A stretch of 49,707 nucleotides of DNA from contig CAJUHM010000011.1 of assembly GCA_910586475.1 (NCBI GenBank), positions 1 through 49,707 of the forward strand, read 5' to 3'. Shown one piece after another: positions 1-8,534 of this stretch. This DNA comes from an uncultured Muribaculaceae bacterium (GTDB taxonomy: Bacteria > Bacteroidota > Bacteroidia > Bacteroidales > Muribaculaceae). Both the position numbers and the translations under genes were made by a program. A model generated the notes under the pieces. That model had not been told where the DNA came from. It ran no database searches and was given only the letters and a program-made list of their open reading frames with translations. The stretch's first letter is position 1. The number at the start of each line of letters is the position of its first letter.

Positions 1-51
1 AGCATCTGACTACGGATCAGAAGGTTACAGGTTTGAATCCTGTAGGAGTCA
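1..51 (+). tRNA. tRNA-Arg (anticodon ACG), 5' end cut off by the window
   Basis: The anticodon arm TCTGA-CTACGGA-TCAGA gives a seven-base loop with anticodon ACG. It is followed by a T arm (ACAGG-TTTGAAT-CCTGT), a 7-base acceptor strand AGGAGTC and discriminator A at 51. CCA does not follow, so it would be added after transcription. The D arm and 5' acceptor strand lie before the window. ACG is the normal anticodon for CGU/CGC/CGA arginine codons after A34 deamination. Confidence 0.9.
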
Positions 52-55
52 CAAG

Positions 56-96
56 AAACGCAGCTGCTGTCAAAAGGCGGTTGCGTTTTTTGTTTT
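56..96 (+). terminator. Rho-independent terminator after tRNA-Arg
   Basis: AAACGCA (56-62) pairs with TGCGTTT (82-88), and a T-rich run continues to about 96. It begins five bases after the tRNA and probably ends its transcript. Confidence 0.65.
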
Positions 97-228
97 TCGT
101 GATTTCGCGCCGGGCGTGGTGAACGGTGGCGATTGTAAAAAAAATTAAAAAGTTGGCGTCTATAAAGGTTGATTGGCCGCTTTTGATTAATTTCGTTGAG
201 TGATAAAGACACGGTAATTATTTAGATT

Positions 229-1737
229 ATGAATATCAAACGTCATAGCAGATTTTTTTTGCCGTCGCTCGTATTGGGGTGTTCGGCAGTTTTTTCGGTT
301 CAGGCTGATGAACTTGTCATCCTGCATACGAACGATACGCACAGTCAGGTTGAGCCCGATTCGAAGAATTTCGGCGGGGTGGCCCGTCGGAAAGTCCTTG
401 TTGACAGTGTCCGCAATGTGCATAAAAATGTGATGCTTGTCGATGCCGGCGATATGGTTCAGGGCACGCTCTATTTTACTCTTTTCGGAGGGGAGCTCGA
501 GGCGAAGCTTATGAATTATCTCGGTTATGATATTCAGATTCTGGGAAATCATGAGTTTGACAATGGTGTCGAGGCTCTCGAGGGAGTTTTCTCAAAACTC
601 AATGCCGAGAAGCTGTCGACAAACTATGATCTGAGTGCTACGCCTCTTTCCGGAATTTTCCGTCCGTATTCGATCCGTGAGATTGGCGGCAAGAAAATCG
701 GCTTTATCGCTATCAATCTTGATCCTAAGGGTATGATAGCCGAGAAGAATTCGGACGGCGTCGTGTATCTCGATGCGATCAAGGCGGCTAATGCGACAGC
801 GTGGCATCTGCGCCATAATGAAAGGGTGGACCTTGTTGTCGCGCTGACTCATATCGGCTATTCGGAAGATGGACTGGTCGACGATATCGAGATTGCGGAA
901 GCGAGTGAGGATATAGATATTATAATAGGTGGTCACTCGCATACGGTCATCGATCCGCAGTCTCCGGATCATCCGGATTTTCTGGTCAGGAATGCTGTCG
1001 GCCGTCCGGTGCTGATCGCTCAGACGGGAAAATCGGGTGTCAATGTGGGTGAGATTGTTGTCGATCTTGATGATCTGACTTCTTATTCCCGTCTGCTGCC
1101 TGTCGACTCGCGCTATGACAGAGTTGCCGATGCTGAATTCGAGAAGATTCTCGAGCCGTACAGATCGGAGGTTGAGTCTTTTCGCAACTACCGGATCGGC
1201 ACGTCGCCGGGTCTGAGGACGGATGACTGGTCGCTCGTCAACTGGATGGCTGATTTTGTCCTGGAAGAGGGAGGCCGTCTGGCAGGAAAAAGCGTGGATC
1301 TGGCGATTGTCAATAAAGGTGGCGTCAGGGCCGATATGCCGAAGGGCGATGTGACGAAGGGGACTATCATGCAGATTTTTCCGTTTGACAACAAGATCGC
1401 AGTCGTGAGAATCGAAGGCGAGGATCTCCGGGAGGCTCTTGACGTCATGGCCGGAAGGGGCGGTGACGGTGTGAGCAAGGGCGTTGATGTCACGTTTGAC
1501 CCATCGACCGGAAAGACTACCCGAATCCTGATCAACGGAAAGGAGATCGATCCGGAGAGGGAATATCTGGTTGCGACGATCGATTATCTTGCCCGCGGCG
1601 GCGATTATATGGAGCCGCTTACTGAAGGAGAAATGGTCGCGGAGAGCGATCAGGTGATCTACGAGACGATGATTGACAGGATTCAAAACAAAAAAACGAA
1701 AATTAAGGCAGACCGCACCCGTCGGATGCATCAATAG
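229..1737 (+). CDS. Secreted 5'-nucleotidase / UDP-sugar hydrolase family metallophosphoesterase
   Basis: A 502-residue two-domain enzyme of the UshA/5'-nucleotidase family, which removes phosphate from nucleotides in the periplasm. Residues 1-26 look like a signal peptide ending VQA. The metallophosphoesterase domain carries the metal-binding motifs HTNDTHS (33-39), DAGD (72-75), GNHEFDNG (106-113) and GGHSH (234-238). The C-terminal substrate-binding domain is marked by NKGGVRADMP (from 362) and FPFDN (about 384-388). Length fits a complete single-chain enzyme. The stop codon lies two bases before the next ATG, so it is translationally close to the GH3 gene, suggesting an operon for salvage of nucleotides and cell-wall or glycan fragments. 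The exact substrate is not readable from sequence. Confidence 0.93.
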   Translation: MNIKRHSRFFLPSLVLGCSAVFSVQADELVILHTNDTHSQVEPDSKNFGGVARRKVLVDSVRNVHKNVMLVDAGDMVQGTLYFTLFGGELEAKLMNYLGYDIQILGNHEFDNGVEALEGVFSKLNAEKLSTNYDLSATPLSGIFRPYSIREIGGKKIGFIAINLDPKGMIAEKNSDGVVYLDAIKAANATAWHLRHNERVDLVVALTHIGYSEDGLVDDIEIAEASEDIDIIIGGHSHTVIDPQSPDHPDFLVRNAVGRPVLIAQTGKSGVNVGEIVVDLDDLTSYSRLLPVDSRYDRVADAEFEKILEPYRSEVESFRNYRIGTSPGLRTDDWSLVNWMADFVLEEGGRLAGKSVDLAIVNKGGVRADMPKGDVTKGTIMQIFPFDNKIAVVRIEGEDLREALDVMAGRGGDGVSKGVDVTFDPSTGKTTRILINGKEIDPEREYLVATIDYLARGGDYMEPLTEGEMVAESDQVIYETMIDRIQNKKTKIKADRTRRMHQ

Positions 1738-1739
1738 TT

Positions 1740-3530
1740 ATGAAAAAATCGAAATTTAAGCTTAGCATATTTATATTCGGGGGACTGCTTGCCGCGGGTT
1801 CTCTCGGGACTGTTTTTGCGGACTGCCACAGCGGTTCATCGTCGTCGGGCGTCATGAGCAGCAGTTCTGCGACGTCTGCTTCCGGGCAGGAGGGCAGTGA
1901 GGGTTCTGAAGTTGAAGAAAACGTACAGGCGTCTCTTCCCGCCGCTGAGGCGTGGGCGGATTCGGTCATGTCAAAACTCACGCTCAGGCAGCGTATAGCC
2001 CAGCTGTTCATTCCCCGCTGGGATTTCAACAGGGGGGTGATCAGCAGCGCGGTCATGCGCAGGCATGTTGTCGAGGATGGCGTAGGCGGATTCCTGCTTG
2101 GCAAGGGGTCGATTGCTGAGTATGCCGATGCTATCAATCAGGCGCAGAAGCAGGCGGGAGTGCCTCTACTGGTCACTCTCGACGGTGAGTGGGGGCTGAA
2201 TATGCGAGTGCCCGATTCGCCGCGTTTTCCGAAAAATATCGCGCTTGGCGCCATACAGGATCCGTCGCTTCTGGAGGAGTACGGACGCGAGGTTGCCCGC
2301 GAGTGCAAGCTGCTCGGCATACAGGTTGATTTCGCGCCGGTTCTTGATGTCAACTCCAATCCGGACAATCCGGTGATCGGCTACCGTTCGTTCGGAGAAG
2401 ATCCCGAGCGTGTTGCAAAGGCCGGAGCGGCTTTCTGTAAAGGCATGGAGGGAGAGGGTGTCATGGCTGTCGGAAAGCATTTTCCCGGTCACGGCGACAC
2501 TTCGGTTGATTCGCATAAGGCACTTCCTTCGGTCGATCATTCGATTGCGACGCTCGAAAGTGTCGACTTCCTGCCGTTTGTCGAGGCGGCCAAGGCGGGG
2601 ATGTCCGGAGTGATGGTCGGCCATCTGCGTGTGCCGGCTCTTGATAAGGGCGGGACGCCTGCATCGTTGTCGAAAGCAGTGACGACAGATGTGCTGCAGA
2701 AGAAGCTCGGCTTTGACGGGCTGATATTCACCGATGCTCTTGCCATGAAGGGTGCGGCGACAACGAACGAAAACAATTGCATCAGTGCCTTTAAGGCTGG
2801 TGCTGATATTCTTCTTAATTCGGCGTCGCCCTCAAAGGATATACAGGCAATGGTCGATGCGGTCAATGCTGGAGCTGTCGACCGGAAGGAGATTGACCGC
2901 AGATGTCGCAAACTGCTGGTGTACAAGTATAATCTCGGGCTTGCCAACCGTCAGACGATCAAAAAGGAGGGCCTGGCATCCAAGATAGCGAACGCGCAGA
3001 CCCGGGGGCTTCTCGACCGTCTGGCTAAGGCGTCGGTGACCGTCGTCAGAAACAATAACGGTCTTCTTCCGCTGGGAAATCTGTCGGAACGCAATGTGGC
3101 AGTTGTCTGTCTCGGTGCTCCGACGACGTGTGAATTCGTGTCGGTCTGCAAGAAGTATTCTCCGGCGTCGGTCTATTCGGTTACGAATGCGGCGTCGGTG
3201 GTTAACGCTATTGCCGGAGCGAAGAAGGCGGATGTCGTTATTGTCGGGGTGTTCAATGCGGATGCTGTGACAAAGGATGCTTATATCCAGCTTGTCAAGG
3301 CGTCGCGTGCGTTTGTTCCGGTCTTCTTTGTCAATCCTTTCAAGATGCAGCGGTTCAGCGGGCTTAGCATCGCGCCGACGCTTGTTGCGGCCTATGATGA
3401 CACTAAGGAGCTGCAGAGCGCGGCCGCTCAGGCAGTGTTCGGCGGAATCGGTGTGGACGGCCGTTTCCCGGTCAATATCAAAGGGGTCGCTTCGCTTGGC
3501 GAGGGGGTTGTTCTAAAAAAAAAAGATTAG
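1740..3530 (+). CDS. Glycoside hydrolase family 3 beta-N-acetylhexosaminidase-like protein (N-terminal half of a split fusion)
   Basis: Residues 1-28 resemble a signal sequence; the following Ser/Gly-rich stretch looks like a linker. The GH3 barrel starts near residue 75. It has the NagZ-type motif KHFPGHGDT (246-254) with the downstream DSH expected for the His/Asp acid-base dyad. The probable nucleophile Asp332 lies in FTDALAMKG. A GH3 C-terminal region follows, ending GRFPVNIKG. The family removes N-acetylglucosamine from glycans or muropeptides. The frame ends in LKKKD-stop straight after ten A residues (3515-3524). In Bacteroidetes this domain is commonly fused to a beta-lactamase-like serine hydrolase, which here follows in the -1 frame. 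The protein may therefore be a genuine separate product, half of a frameshifted fusion, or a sequencing artefact. Confidence 0.88.
   Translation: MKKSKFKLSIFIFGGLLAAGSLGTVFADCHSGSSSSGVMSSSSATSASGQEGSEGSEVEENVQASLPAAEAWADSVMSKLTLRQRIAQLFIPRWDFNRGVISSAVMRRHVVEDGVGGFLLGKGSIAEYADAINQAQKQAGVPLLVTLDGEWGLNMRVPDSPRFPKNIALGAIQDPSLLEEYGREVARECKLLGIQVDFAPVLDVNSNPDNPVIGYRSFGEDPERVAKAGAAFCKGMEGEGVMAVGKHFPGHGDTSVDSHKALPSVDHSIATLESVDFLPFVEAAKAGMSGVMVGHLRVPALDKGGTPASLSKAVTTDVLQKKLGFDGLIFTDALAMKGAATTNENNCISAFKAGADILLNSASPSKDIQAMVDAVNAGAVDRKEIDRRCRKLLVYKYNLGLANRQTIKKEGLASKIANAQTRGLLDRLAKASVTVVRNNNGLLPLGNLSERNVAVVCLGAPTTCEFVSVCKKYSPASVYSVTNAASVVNAIAGAKKADVVIVGVFNADAVTKDAYIQLVKASRAFVPVFFVNPFKMQRFSGLSIAPTLVAAYDDTKELQSAAAQAVFGGIGVDGRFPVNIKGVASLGEGVVLKKKD
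3515..3524 (+). other. A10 homopolymer at the junction of GH3 and serine hydrolase frames
   Basis: Ten consecutive A bases followed by G lie at the end of the GH3 frame. A -1 shift here joins the GH3 frame to the serine hydrolase frame with no stop codon between 3521 and the stop at 4798. The tract could support transcriptional slippage or ribosomal frameshifting (A AAA AAG), or be an indel error. Confidence 0.8.
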
Positions 3531-3556
3531 CGCTGTCAGAGCCGTCGGAAGTCGGG

Positions 3557-4798
3557 ATGAGGGGAGACCTCGAGACGACGGTCGACGGGATTATCAGGAA
3601 GAGTATTGATGCGGGCGCAATGCCGGGGTGTCAGATTCTTGTTGCAAAGGACGGCCAGATTGTACTTGATAAGAGTTACGGTCGTCTTGACCTCGGGGCA
3701 TCATCGGGTGCAGTCGATGAGTCGACGATCTATGATCTCGCTTCGATGTCGAAAGTCTGCGGGACGCTGGCTGCGCTTATGAAGAGCTATGACCTCGGTC
3801 TTTGGAAGCTCGATGACCAGGTCGAGAAATTTATTCCCGAGACAAGGGGGAAAGCTGTCGGGCGAATCACGATGAGCGAACTGCTCTATCATCAGTCGGG
3901 GCTTCCTGCGATGCTCAATATATTCCGCATTGTCCTCGATCCGGAAAGCTACGATGGCGATCCGTTCAAGTATTCGGCACGCGATCCATACACGGTCAAG
4001 ATTCAGGAAGGAGTCTACGGGCATAAGAATGCGCGGCTGAGAACCGATATTTTCTCGAGCGAGAAATCGGAAGAGTTTTCCCACGAGGTCGCCGAAGGTA
4101 TTTATGCTTCGGACAGTGCGCGGTTTGAGATCATGGATGCGATCTATAATCTGACTCCCAAGTCAAGGGGGAAGTATCTCTACAGTGACCTTAATTTCTG
4201 TCTTCTAATGCAGATCCAGGAAAATCTGACTGGAGCTCCGCATGAAGACTGGGTCGAGGCCGCCGTGTTTGATCCTCTCGGAGCTTTTTCGACGGGGTAT
4301 CGTCCGCTTGAGTTCTATGACCGGGAAAAGATTGCGCCGACAGAGGTTGACCGTTATCTCCGCAAACAGCATGTGCATGGGACGGTCCACGACGAGACGG
4401 CTGCGTTTTCAGGAGGGGTGCAGGGAAATGCCGGACTATTTTCCAATGTCGACGAGCTTGTCCGGCTGTTTCAGACGTGGCTGAACGGCGGTGTCTATGG
4501 CGATCAGAGAATCTACAGCGAGGAAACGGTCAGACTGTTTACGGAATCGAAGAGTCCGACGTGTGACCGCGGGCTTGGTTTCGACCGGCTTGTCAGCAAG
4601 CAGGAGTGGGGCATATCTCCGAAAACATATGGTCACACCGGCTTCACCGGGACTTGTTTCTGGATCGATCCGACAGAAAATCTGATTTTCATATTCCTTT
4701 CGAACCGTGTCAATCCGTCGCGCGACAACAAGGCTTTTACCAGAATGTCGCCCCGCAACGCGGTTCTGAAGGCGGTTTATGATTCGATGGCGAAATAG
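3557..4798 (+). CDS. Beta-lactamase-like serine hydrolase (C-terminal half of a split GH3 fusion)
   Basis: A class C beta-lactamase/DD-peptidase fold enzyme of 413 residues counted from the first ATG. The active-site motifs are SMSK (Ser63 and Lys66), YSDLN as the YxN motif, and HTGFTGT as the KTG-like strand. There is no signal peptide. The ATG at 3557 falls inside the phrase SEPSEVGM. The reading frame is open upstream to the A10 tract, and that phrase resembles the linker-to-hydrolase boundary of Bacteroidetes GH3/beta-lactamase fusions as I remember them. ATG 3557 is therefore probably not a native start. If not joined to the GH3 part, the product would lack an export signal. Likely role is cell-wall peptide or amide cleavage; resistance activity is not implied. 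Confidence 0.85.
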   Translation: MRGDLETTVDGIIRKSIDAGAMPGCQILVAKDGQIVLDKSYGRLDLGASSGAVDESTIYDLASMSKVCGTLAALMKSYDLGLWKLDDQVEKFIPETRGKAVGRITMSELLYHQSGLPAMLNIFRIVLDPESYDGDPFKYSARDPYTVKIQEGVYGHKNARLRTDIFSSEKSEEFSHEVAEGIYASDSARFEIMDAIYNLTPKSRGKYLYSDLNFCLLMQIQENLTGAPHEDWVEAAVFDPLGAFSTGYRPLEFYDREKIAPTEVDRYLRKQHVHGTVHDETAAFSGGVQGNAGLFSNVDELVRLFQTWLNGGVYGDQRIYSEETVRLFTESKSPTCDRGLGFDRLVSKQEWGISPKTYGHTGFTGTCFWIDPTENLIFIFLSNRVNPSRDNKAFTRMSPRNAVLKAVYDSMAK

Positions 4799-4876
4799 GC
4801 TCTTAGGACGGCTGCGGCTGTCGGCCCATCGCATGTGAGGCGCGGAAGGGGCCCGGGCAAATGTTATTTTGAAATC

Positions 4877-4907
4877 TTTGCAACGTGGGAGATTTTTCGT
4901 AACTTTG
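4877..4907 (+). promoter_or_regulatory. Bacteroidetes-type promoter of parC
   Basis: TTTG at 4877-4880, a 19-base spacer, then TAACTTTG at 4900-4907, matching the TTTG / TAnnTTTG consensus. It lies about 50 bases before the parC ATG. Confidence 0.75.
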
Positions 4908-4958
4908 TGGAAAGCGGGCGGCAAAGCCATGTTCAGCCCTTTCTAAACTGACAACCAG

Positions 4959-7637
4959 ATGAGCGAAGACACTTTTACCGAAGAAGAATTTGACGAACTG
5001 AACGACGTGGAGGAGGCTTCCGAAGGGGGCTTCTCGTCGATGTTCGTGGACCTGTCCGATGATATTGTCCGCCAGCAGCTGCGAGGAATGTTCCAGAGCT
5101 GGTATCTCGACTATGCCTCATACACGATTCTTGATCGTGCGATTCCGCATATTGATGACGGGCTGAAGCCGGTGCAGCGTCGTATTCTTCACTCGATGAA
5201 AACGCTCGACGACGGCCGGTTCAACAAAGTGGCCAATATTGTCGGAAATACGATGCAGTATCACCCCCACGGTGACGCCTCGATCTATGGCGCGCTCGTG
5301 CAGCTCGGACAGAAGGAACTTCTTGTCGAGACGCAGGGAAACTGGGGTAATATTCTGACCGGCGCTCCGGCCGCAGCCGGCCGATATATCGAGGCCCGCC
5401 TGTCGCAATTCGCGCTTGATGTGCTTTACAATCCGAAGGTTACGAATTGGACTCTCAGCTATGACGGCCGCAAGAAAGAGCCTGTCACGCTTCCTGCAAA
5501 ATTCCCTCTGCTTCTCACCCAGGGAGTGAGCGGTATCGCTGCAGGTCTGTCATCGTTGATTCTGCCCCATAACTTCAATGAGATTCTTGATGCGGCGATC
5601 GCGTATCTCCGTGGCGGCGACTTTACGCTCTATCCCGATTTCGCTACCGGGGGGTTCATAGATGTCAGCCGCTATAATGACGGTGCGCGCGGCGGAAAGG
5701 TCAGAATCCGCGCCAAGATCGAGAAGATCGACAACAAGACGCTGGCGATTACGGAGATTCCGTTTTCGACCACGACCGATTCGCTGATCGATTCGATCAT
5801 AAAGGCGGCCGAAAAGGGAAAGATAAAAATACGCAAGGTCGACGACAATACGGCGGCGACGGCGATGATCCTTGTCCACCTCCAGCCCGGGACTTCAAGC
5901 GACAAGACGATCGATGCGCTCTATGCGTTTACGGACTGCGAGCTTCCGGTTTCGCCCAACTGCTGTGTCATCTACGACAATAAGCCTCACTTCATCAGTG
6001 TCAGCGATCTGTTGCGCCGCAGTGTCGAGACGACGCGTTCGATTCTCCGTGCGGAGCTTGAGATCCAGCTTTCCGAAGTCAACGAACAGCTCCATTTTGC
6101 CTCGCTTGAGAAAATCTTTATCGAAGAACGGATATACAAGGACAAGGAGTTTGAGGATAGCCGCAGCAAGGAGGAGGCTATCGCCCATATCGACATGCGG
6201 CTTGAGCCCTGGAAACCGAAGCTGATCCGAGAGGTGACGGTCGAGGATATAGAGCGGCTTTTCGAGATCAAAATGGGCCGCATCCTGAAGTTCAATTCAA
6301 GCCAGGCAGAGGAGAACATTGTGGCCTATCGCGAGCGTATCGCTTCGCTCCAGGATACACTGGCCCATCTGACCGACTATGCGATCAGATGGTATGAGAA
6401 TCTGAAGGCGAAATATGGTGCTGACCATCAGCGACGCACCGTGATCCGCAGTTTCGAGAATATCGCAGCCGCTACTGTGGCTGAGGCTAACGAGAAGCTC
6501 TACATCAACCGCGAGGAGGGATTTATCGGAACGTCGCTCAAGAAAGACGAGTATCTTTGCTCATGTTCGTCGATTGACGATATAATAATCTTCTATAAGG
6601 ACGGGACCTACAAGGTGACTCGGGTTCAGGAGAAGATGTCGGTCGGCAAGGGGGTGCTCTATGTCAATGTGTTCAAGAAAGACAGCCGTACGATCTATAA
6701 TGTCATCTATCAGGATGGGAAGGGCGGCGCCTACTATATGAAGCGCTTCAATATCACCGGGGTGACCCGCGATCGTGACTATAACGTGACGCAGGGTCTC
6801 AAGGGATCGAAGATTGTCTGGTTTTCGGCCAATCCCAATGGCGAGGCGGAAGTTGTGAAGGTCACGCTGAAGCCGTTGCCGCGTCTGAAAAAGCTGTTCA
6901 TTGATGTGGATTTCAGTGAACTGGCAATCAAGGGTCGCGGGGCACGCGGCAATCTGGTGACCCGTAATGAGGTTCACCGTTTTTCGCTGAAGGAGAAGGG
7001 CAAGTCGACGCTGGGAGGCCGGCAGGTTTGGTTCGATCCGGATATTCTTCGCCTCAACTATGACGGCCGCGGCGATTATCTCGGCGAGTTCGGACCAGAC
7101 GATCTTGTGCTTGTCGTCTTGAAGAACGGTGAGTACTATACTTCAACCTTCGATGCGGCAAACCATTATGACGACAACATTCTGAAAATCGAGAAGTATC
7201 GTCCGAAGCATGTCTGGACGGCTATTGTCAGAGATGCCGATCAGCAGAACTATCCCTATCTCAAACGCTTCACCTTTGAGCCTTCGGCCCGTAAGCTGCG
7301 TTTTATCGGCGAGAATGCAAAATCACAGTTGCTTCTGCTGTCGGAGGCTTTCGGTGCGAGATTCGAACTGACGTTTCTCGAGCCAGACACTTTCCGCGGT
7401 CCGCTCGAGGTTGTCTCGCCGGATTTTATCGCAGTCAAGTCGTTCAGGGCAAAGGGTAAACGTCTGACAACCTATGCCGTCGATGAGATAAAGGAACTTG
7501 AGCCTCTCGAACTTGACGAGCCGGATGAGGAAATCGTTCCGGTCGAGAATGACGAGCCTGAGATCGTTGATGAGGATGCGGGCAAGTCGGAAGAACAGGT
7601 CAGAGACGAGATTTTGGGTCAGCAACGAATTTTTTAA
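4959..7637 (+). CDS. parC: DNA topoisomerase IV subunit A (GyrA/ParC family)
   Basis: An 892-residue type IIA topoisomerase A subunit that breaks and rejoins DNA as a heterotetramer with ParE, mainly for chromosome decatenation. After an acidic N-terminal extension of about 30 residues come the winged-helix region with DGLKPVQRRIL, the HPHGDASIY motif and the catalytic Tyr143 in AAGRYIEARLS. Tower and coiled-coil regions and a C-terminal DNA-wrapping domain follow, ending in a Glu/Asp-rich tail. I call it ParC rather than GyrA because I did not see the GyrA box (QRRGGKG) and the C-terminal domain is divergent, with GRGARGNLVTR as the nearest match. It has its own upstream promoter and sits eight bases before the next gene. 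A phylogeny against both paralogues would settle the name. Confidence 0.88.
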   Translation: MSEDTFTEEEFDELNDVEEASEGGFSSMFVDLSDDIVRQQLRGMFQSWYLDYASYTILDRAIPHIDDGLKPVQRRILHSMKTLDDGRFNKVANIVGNTMQYHPHGDASIYGALVQLGQKELLVETQGNWGNILTGAPAAAGRYIEARLSQFALDVLYNPKVTNWTLSYDGRKKEPVTLPAKFPLLLTQGVSGIAAGLSSLILPHNFNEILDAAIAYLRGGDFTLYPDFATGGFIDVSRYNDGARGGKVRIRAKIEKIDNKTLAITEIPFSTTTDSLIDSIIKAAEKGKIKIRKVDDNTAATAMILVHLQPGTSSDKTIDALYAFTDCELPVSPNCCVIYDNKPHFISVSDLLRRSVETTRSILRAELEIQLSEVNEQLHFASLEKIFIEERIYKDKEFEDSRSKEEAIAHIDMRLEPWKPKLIREVTVEDIERLFEIKMGRILKFNSSQAEENIVAYRERIASLQDTLAHLTDYAIRWYENLKAKYGADHQRRTVIRSFENIAAATVAEANEKLYINREEGFIGTSLKKDEYLCSCSSIDDIIIFYKDGTYKVTRVQEKMSVGKGVLYVNVFKKDSRTIYNVIYQDGKGGAYYMKRFNITGVTRDRDYNVTQGLKGSKIVWFSANPNGEAEVVKVTLKPLPRLKKLFIDVDFSELAIKGRGARGNLVTRNEVHRFSLKEKGKSTLGGRQVWFDPDILRLNYDGRGDYLGEFGPDDLVLVVLKNGEYYTSTFDAANHYDDNILKIEKYRPKHVWTAIVRDADQQNYPYLKRFTFEPSARKLRFIGENAKSQLLLLSEAFGARFELTFLEPDTFRGPLEVVSPDFIAVKSFRAKGKRLTTYAVDEIKELEPLELDEPDEEIVPVENDEPEIVDEDAGKSEEQVRDEILGQQRIF

Positions 7638-7645
7638 AATAACCG

Positions 7646-8512
7646 ATGGCTAAATATTTTTTTAAGGTGTTGTCAGCCGCGACACTGGCGTTGATTCAGC
7701 CGGCGACTCTTTCAGCCGAGAGCTGCGATTCCGTGCAGGTCGTCAGGCCAGTCAGCTCGTTCTATATGGTGGAGGCCGGAAGCTCACATCTGACAGATAC
7801 ATACCTGAGCCCGATAAAATATTCGGGCTGGCACACCGGACTCGACTATGAACGCACACAGGCAATGAGGTTTTCGCCAGACAAGTGGGTCATGCAGATG
7901 CGATTCGGACTCGGGTTCGACAAGGCGCTTAATTCGCCCGGAAATCAGTCGATGCTCAGCGGAGAGCTGCATTTCTCGTGGGGAATGATGCGTCGGTGGC
8001 GGTTCAACGGCGGCTTTTCGGCCGGAGCAGGCGGATCTGCACTTCTGGATGCCGGTTGCCTCTATCGCGACCGCGGAGGAAATAATCCAGCGTCGGCTAA
8101 GGCGTCGCTGATGGCTGCGGCGACAGGCTATGTGTGCTGGAGCGGCAGTTTAGGCCGGTTGCCACTGTCGCTTCGTTATCAGCCGGTTCTGCCTGTTGTC
8201 GGCGCGTTTTTTGCTCCGGACTACGGCGAACTCTACTATGAGATCTATCTTGGCAATCATTCAGGGCTTGCCCATTGCGGATGGTGGGGCAATTATTTCG
8301 CCCTTGAGAATCTTCTGACGGCTGATCTGCGGCTCGGTTCGACAACACTCCGCATTGGATACAGAGGCAAAGTGTATTCGACGAAGGTCAATCACACGGT
8401 CACTAATGTCTCCACTCATGCGGCTGTCATCGGAGTCGGAGGGGAGTGGATCTCTCTTTCTCCGGACAGACGCCTGTCGAAGGAAGCCCGCATTATTTCC
8501 ACAACTTACTGA
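7646..8512 (+). CDS. DUF3316-like secreted or outer-membrane protein
   Basis: 288 residues with a signal peptide at about 1-24. The segment near residues 50-62 (LTDTYLSPIKYSG) resembles the conserved start of Bacteroidetes DUF3316 proteins. The rest alternates short hydrophobic/aromatic strands with Gly-rich turns, as in small outer-membrane beta-barrels. It starts eight bases after parC and may be co-transcribed with it. No catalytic motif is visible and the function is unknown. Family assignment is from memory of the TYLSP pattern and is moderate. Confidence 0.7.
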   Translation: MAKYFFKVLSAATLALIQPATLSAESCDSVQVVRPVSSFYMVEAGSSHLTDTYLSPIKYSGWHTGLDYERTQAMRFSPDKWVMQMRFGLGFDKALNSPGNQSMLSGELHFSWGMMRRWRFNGGFSAGAGGSALLDAGCLYRDRGGNNPASAKASLMAAATGYVCWSGSLGRLPLSLRYQPVLPVVGAFFAPDYGELYYEIYLGNHSGLAHCGWWGNYFALENLLTADLRLGSTTLRIGYRGKVYSTKVNHTVTNVSTHAAVIGVGGEWISLSPDRRLSKEARIISTTY

Positions 8513-8534
8513 TTCATCTACATTAGACACTGCT

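Noticed and set aside
592..1734. 380-codon open frame on the minus strand opposite the 5'-nucleotidase
   Set aside because: It mirrors a strongly conserved enzyme, and its product is Arg/His/Ile-rich with no motif; it is an antisense shadow.
8355..8534. Upstream extension of the S41 peptidase
   Set aside because: It would overlap the previous gene by 158 bases and hide a clear lipoprotein signal starting at 8535.
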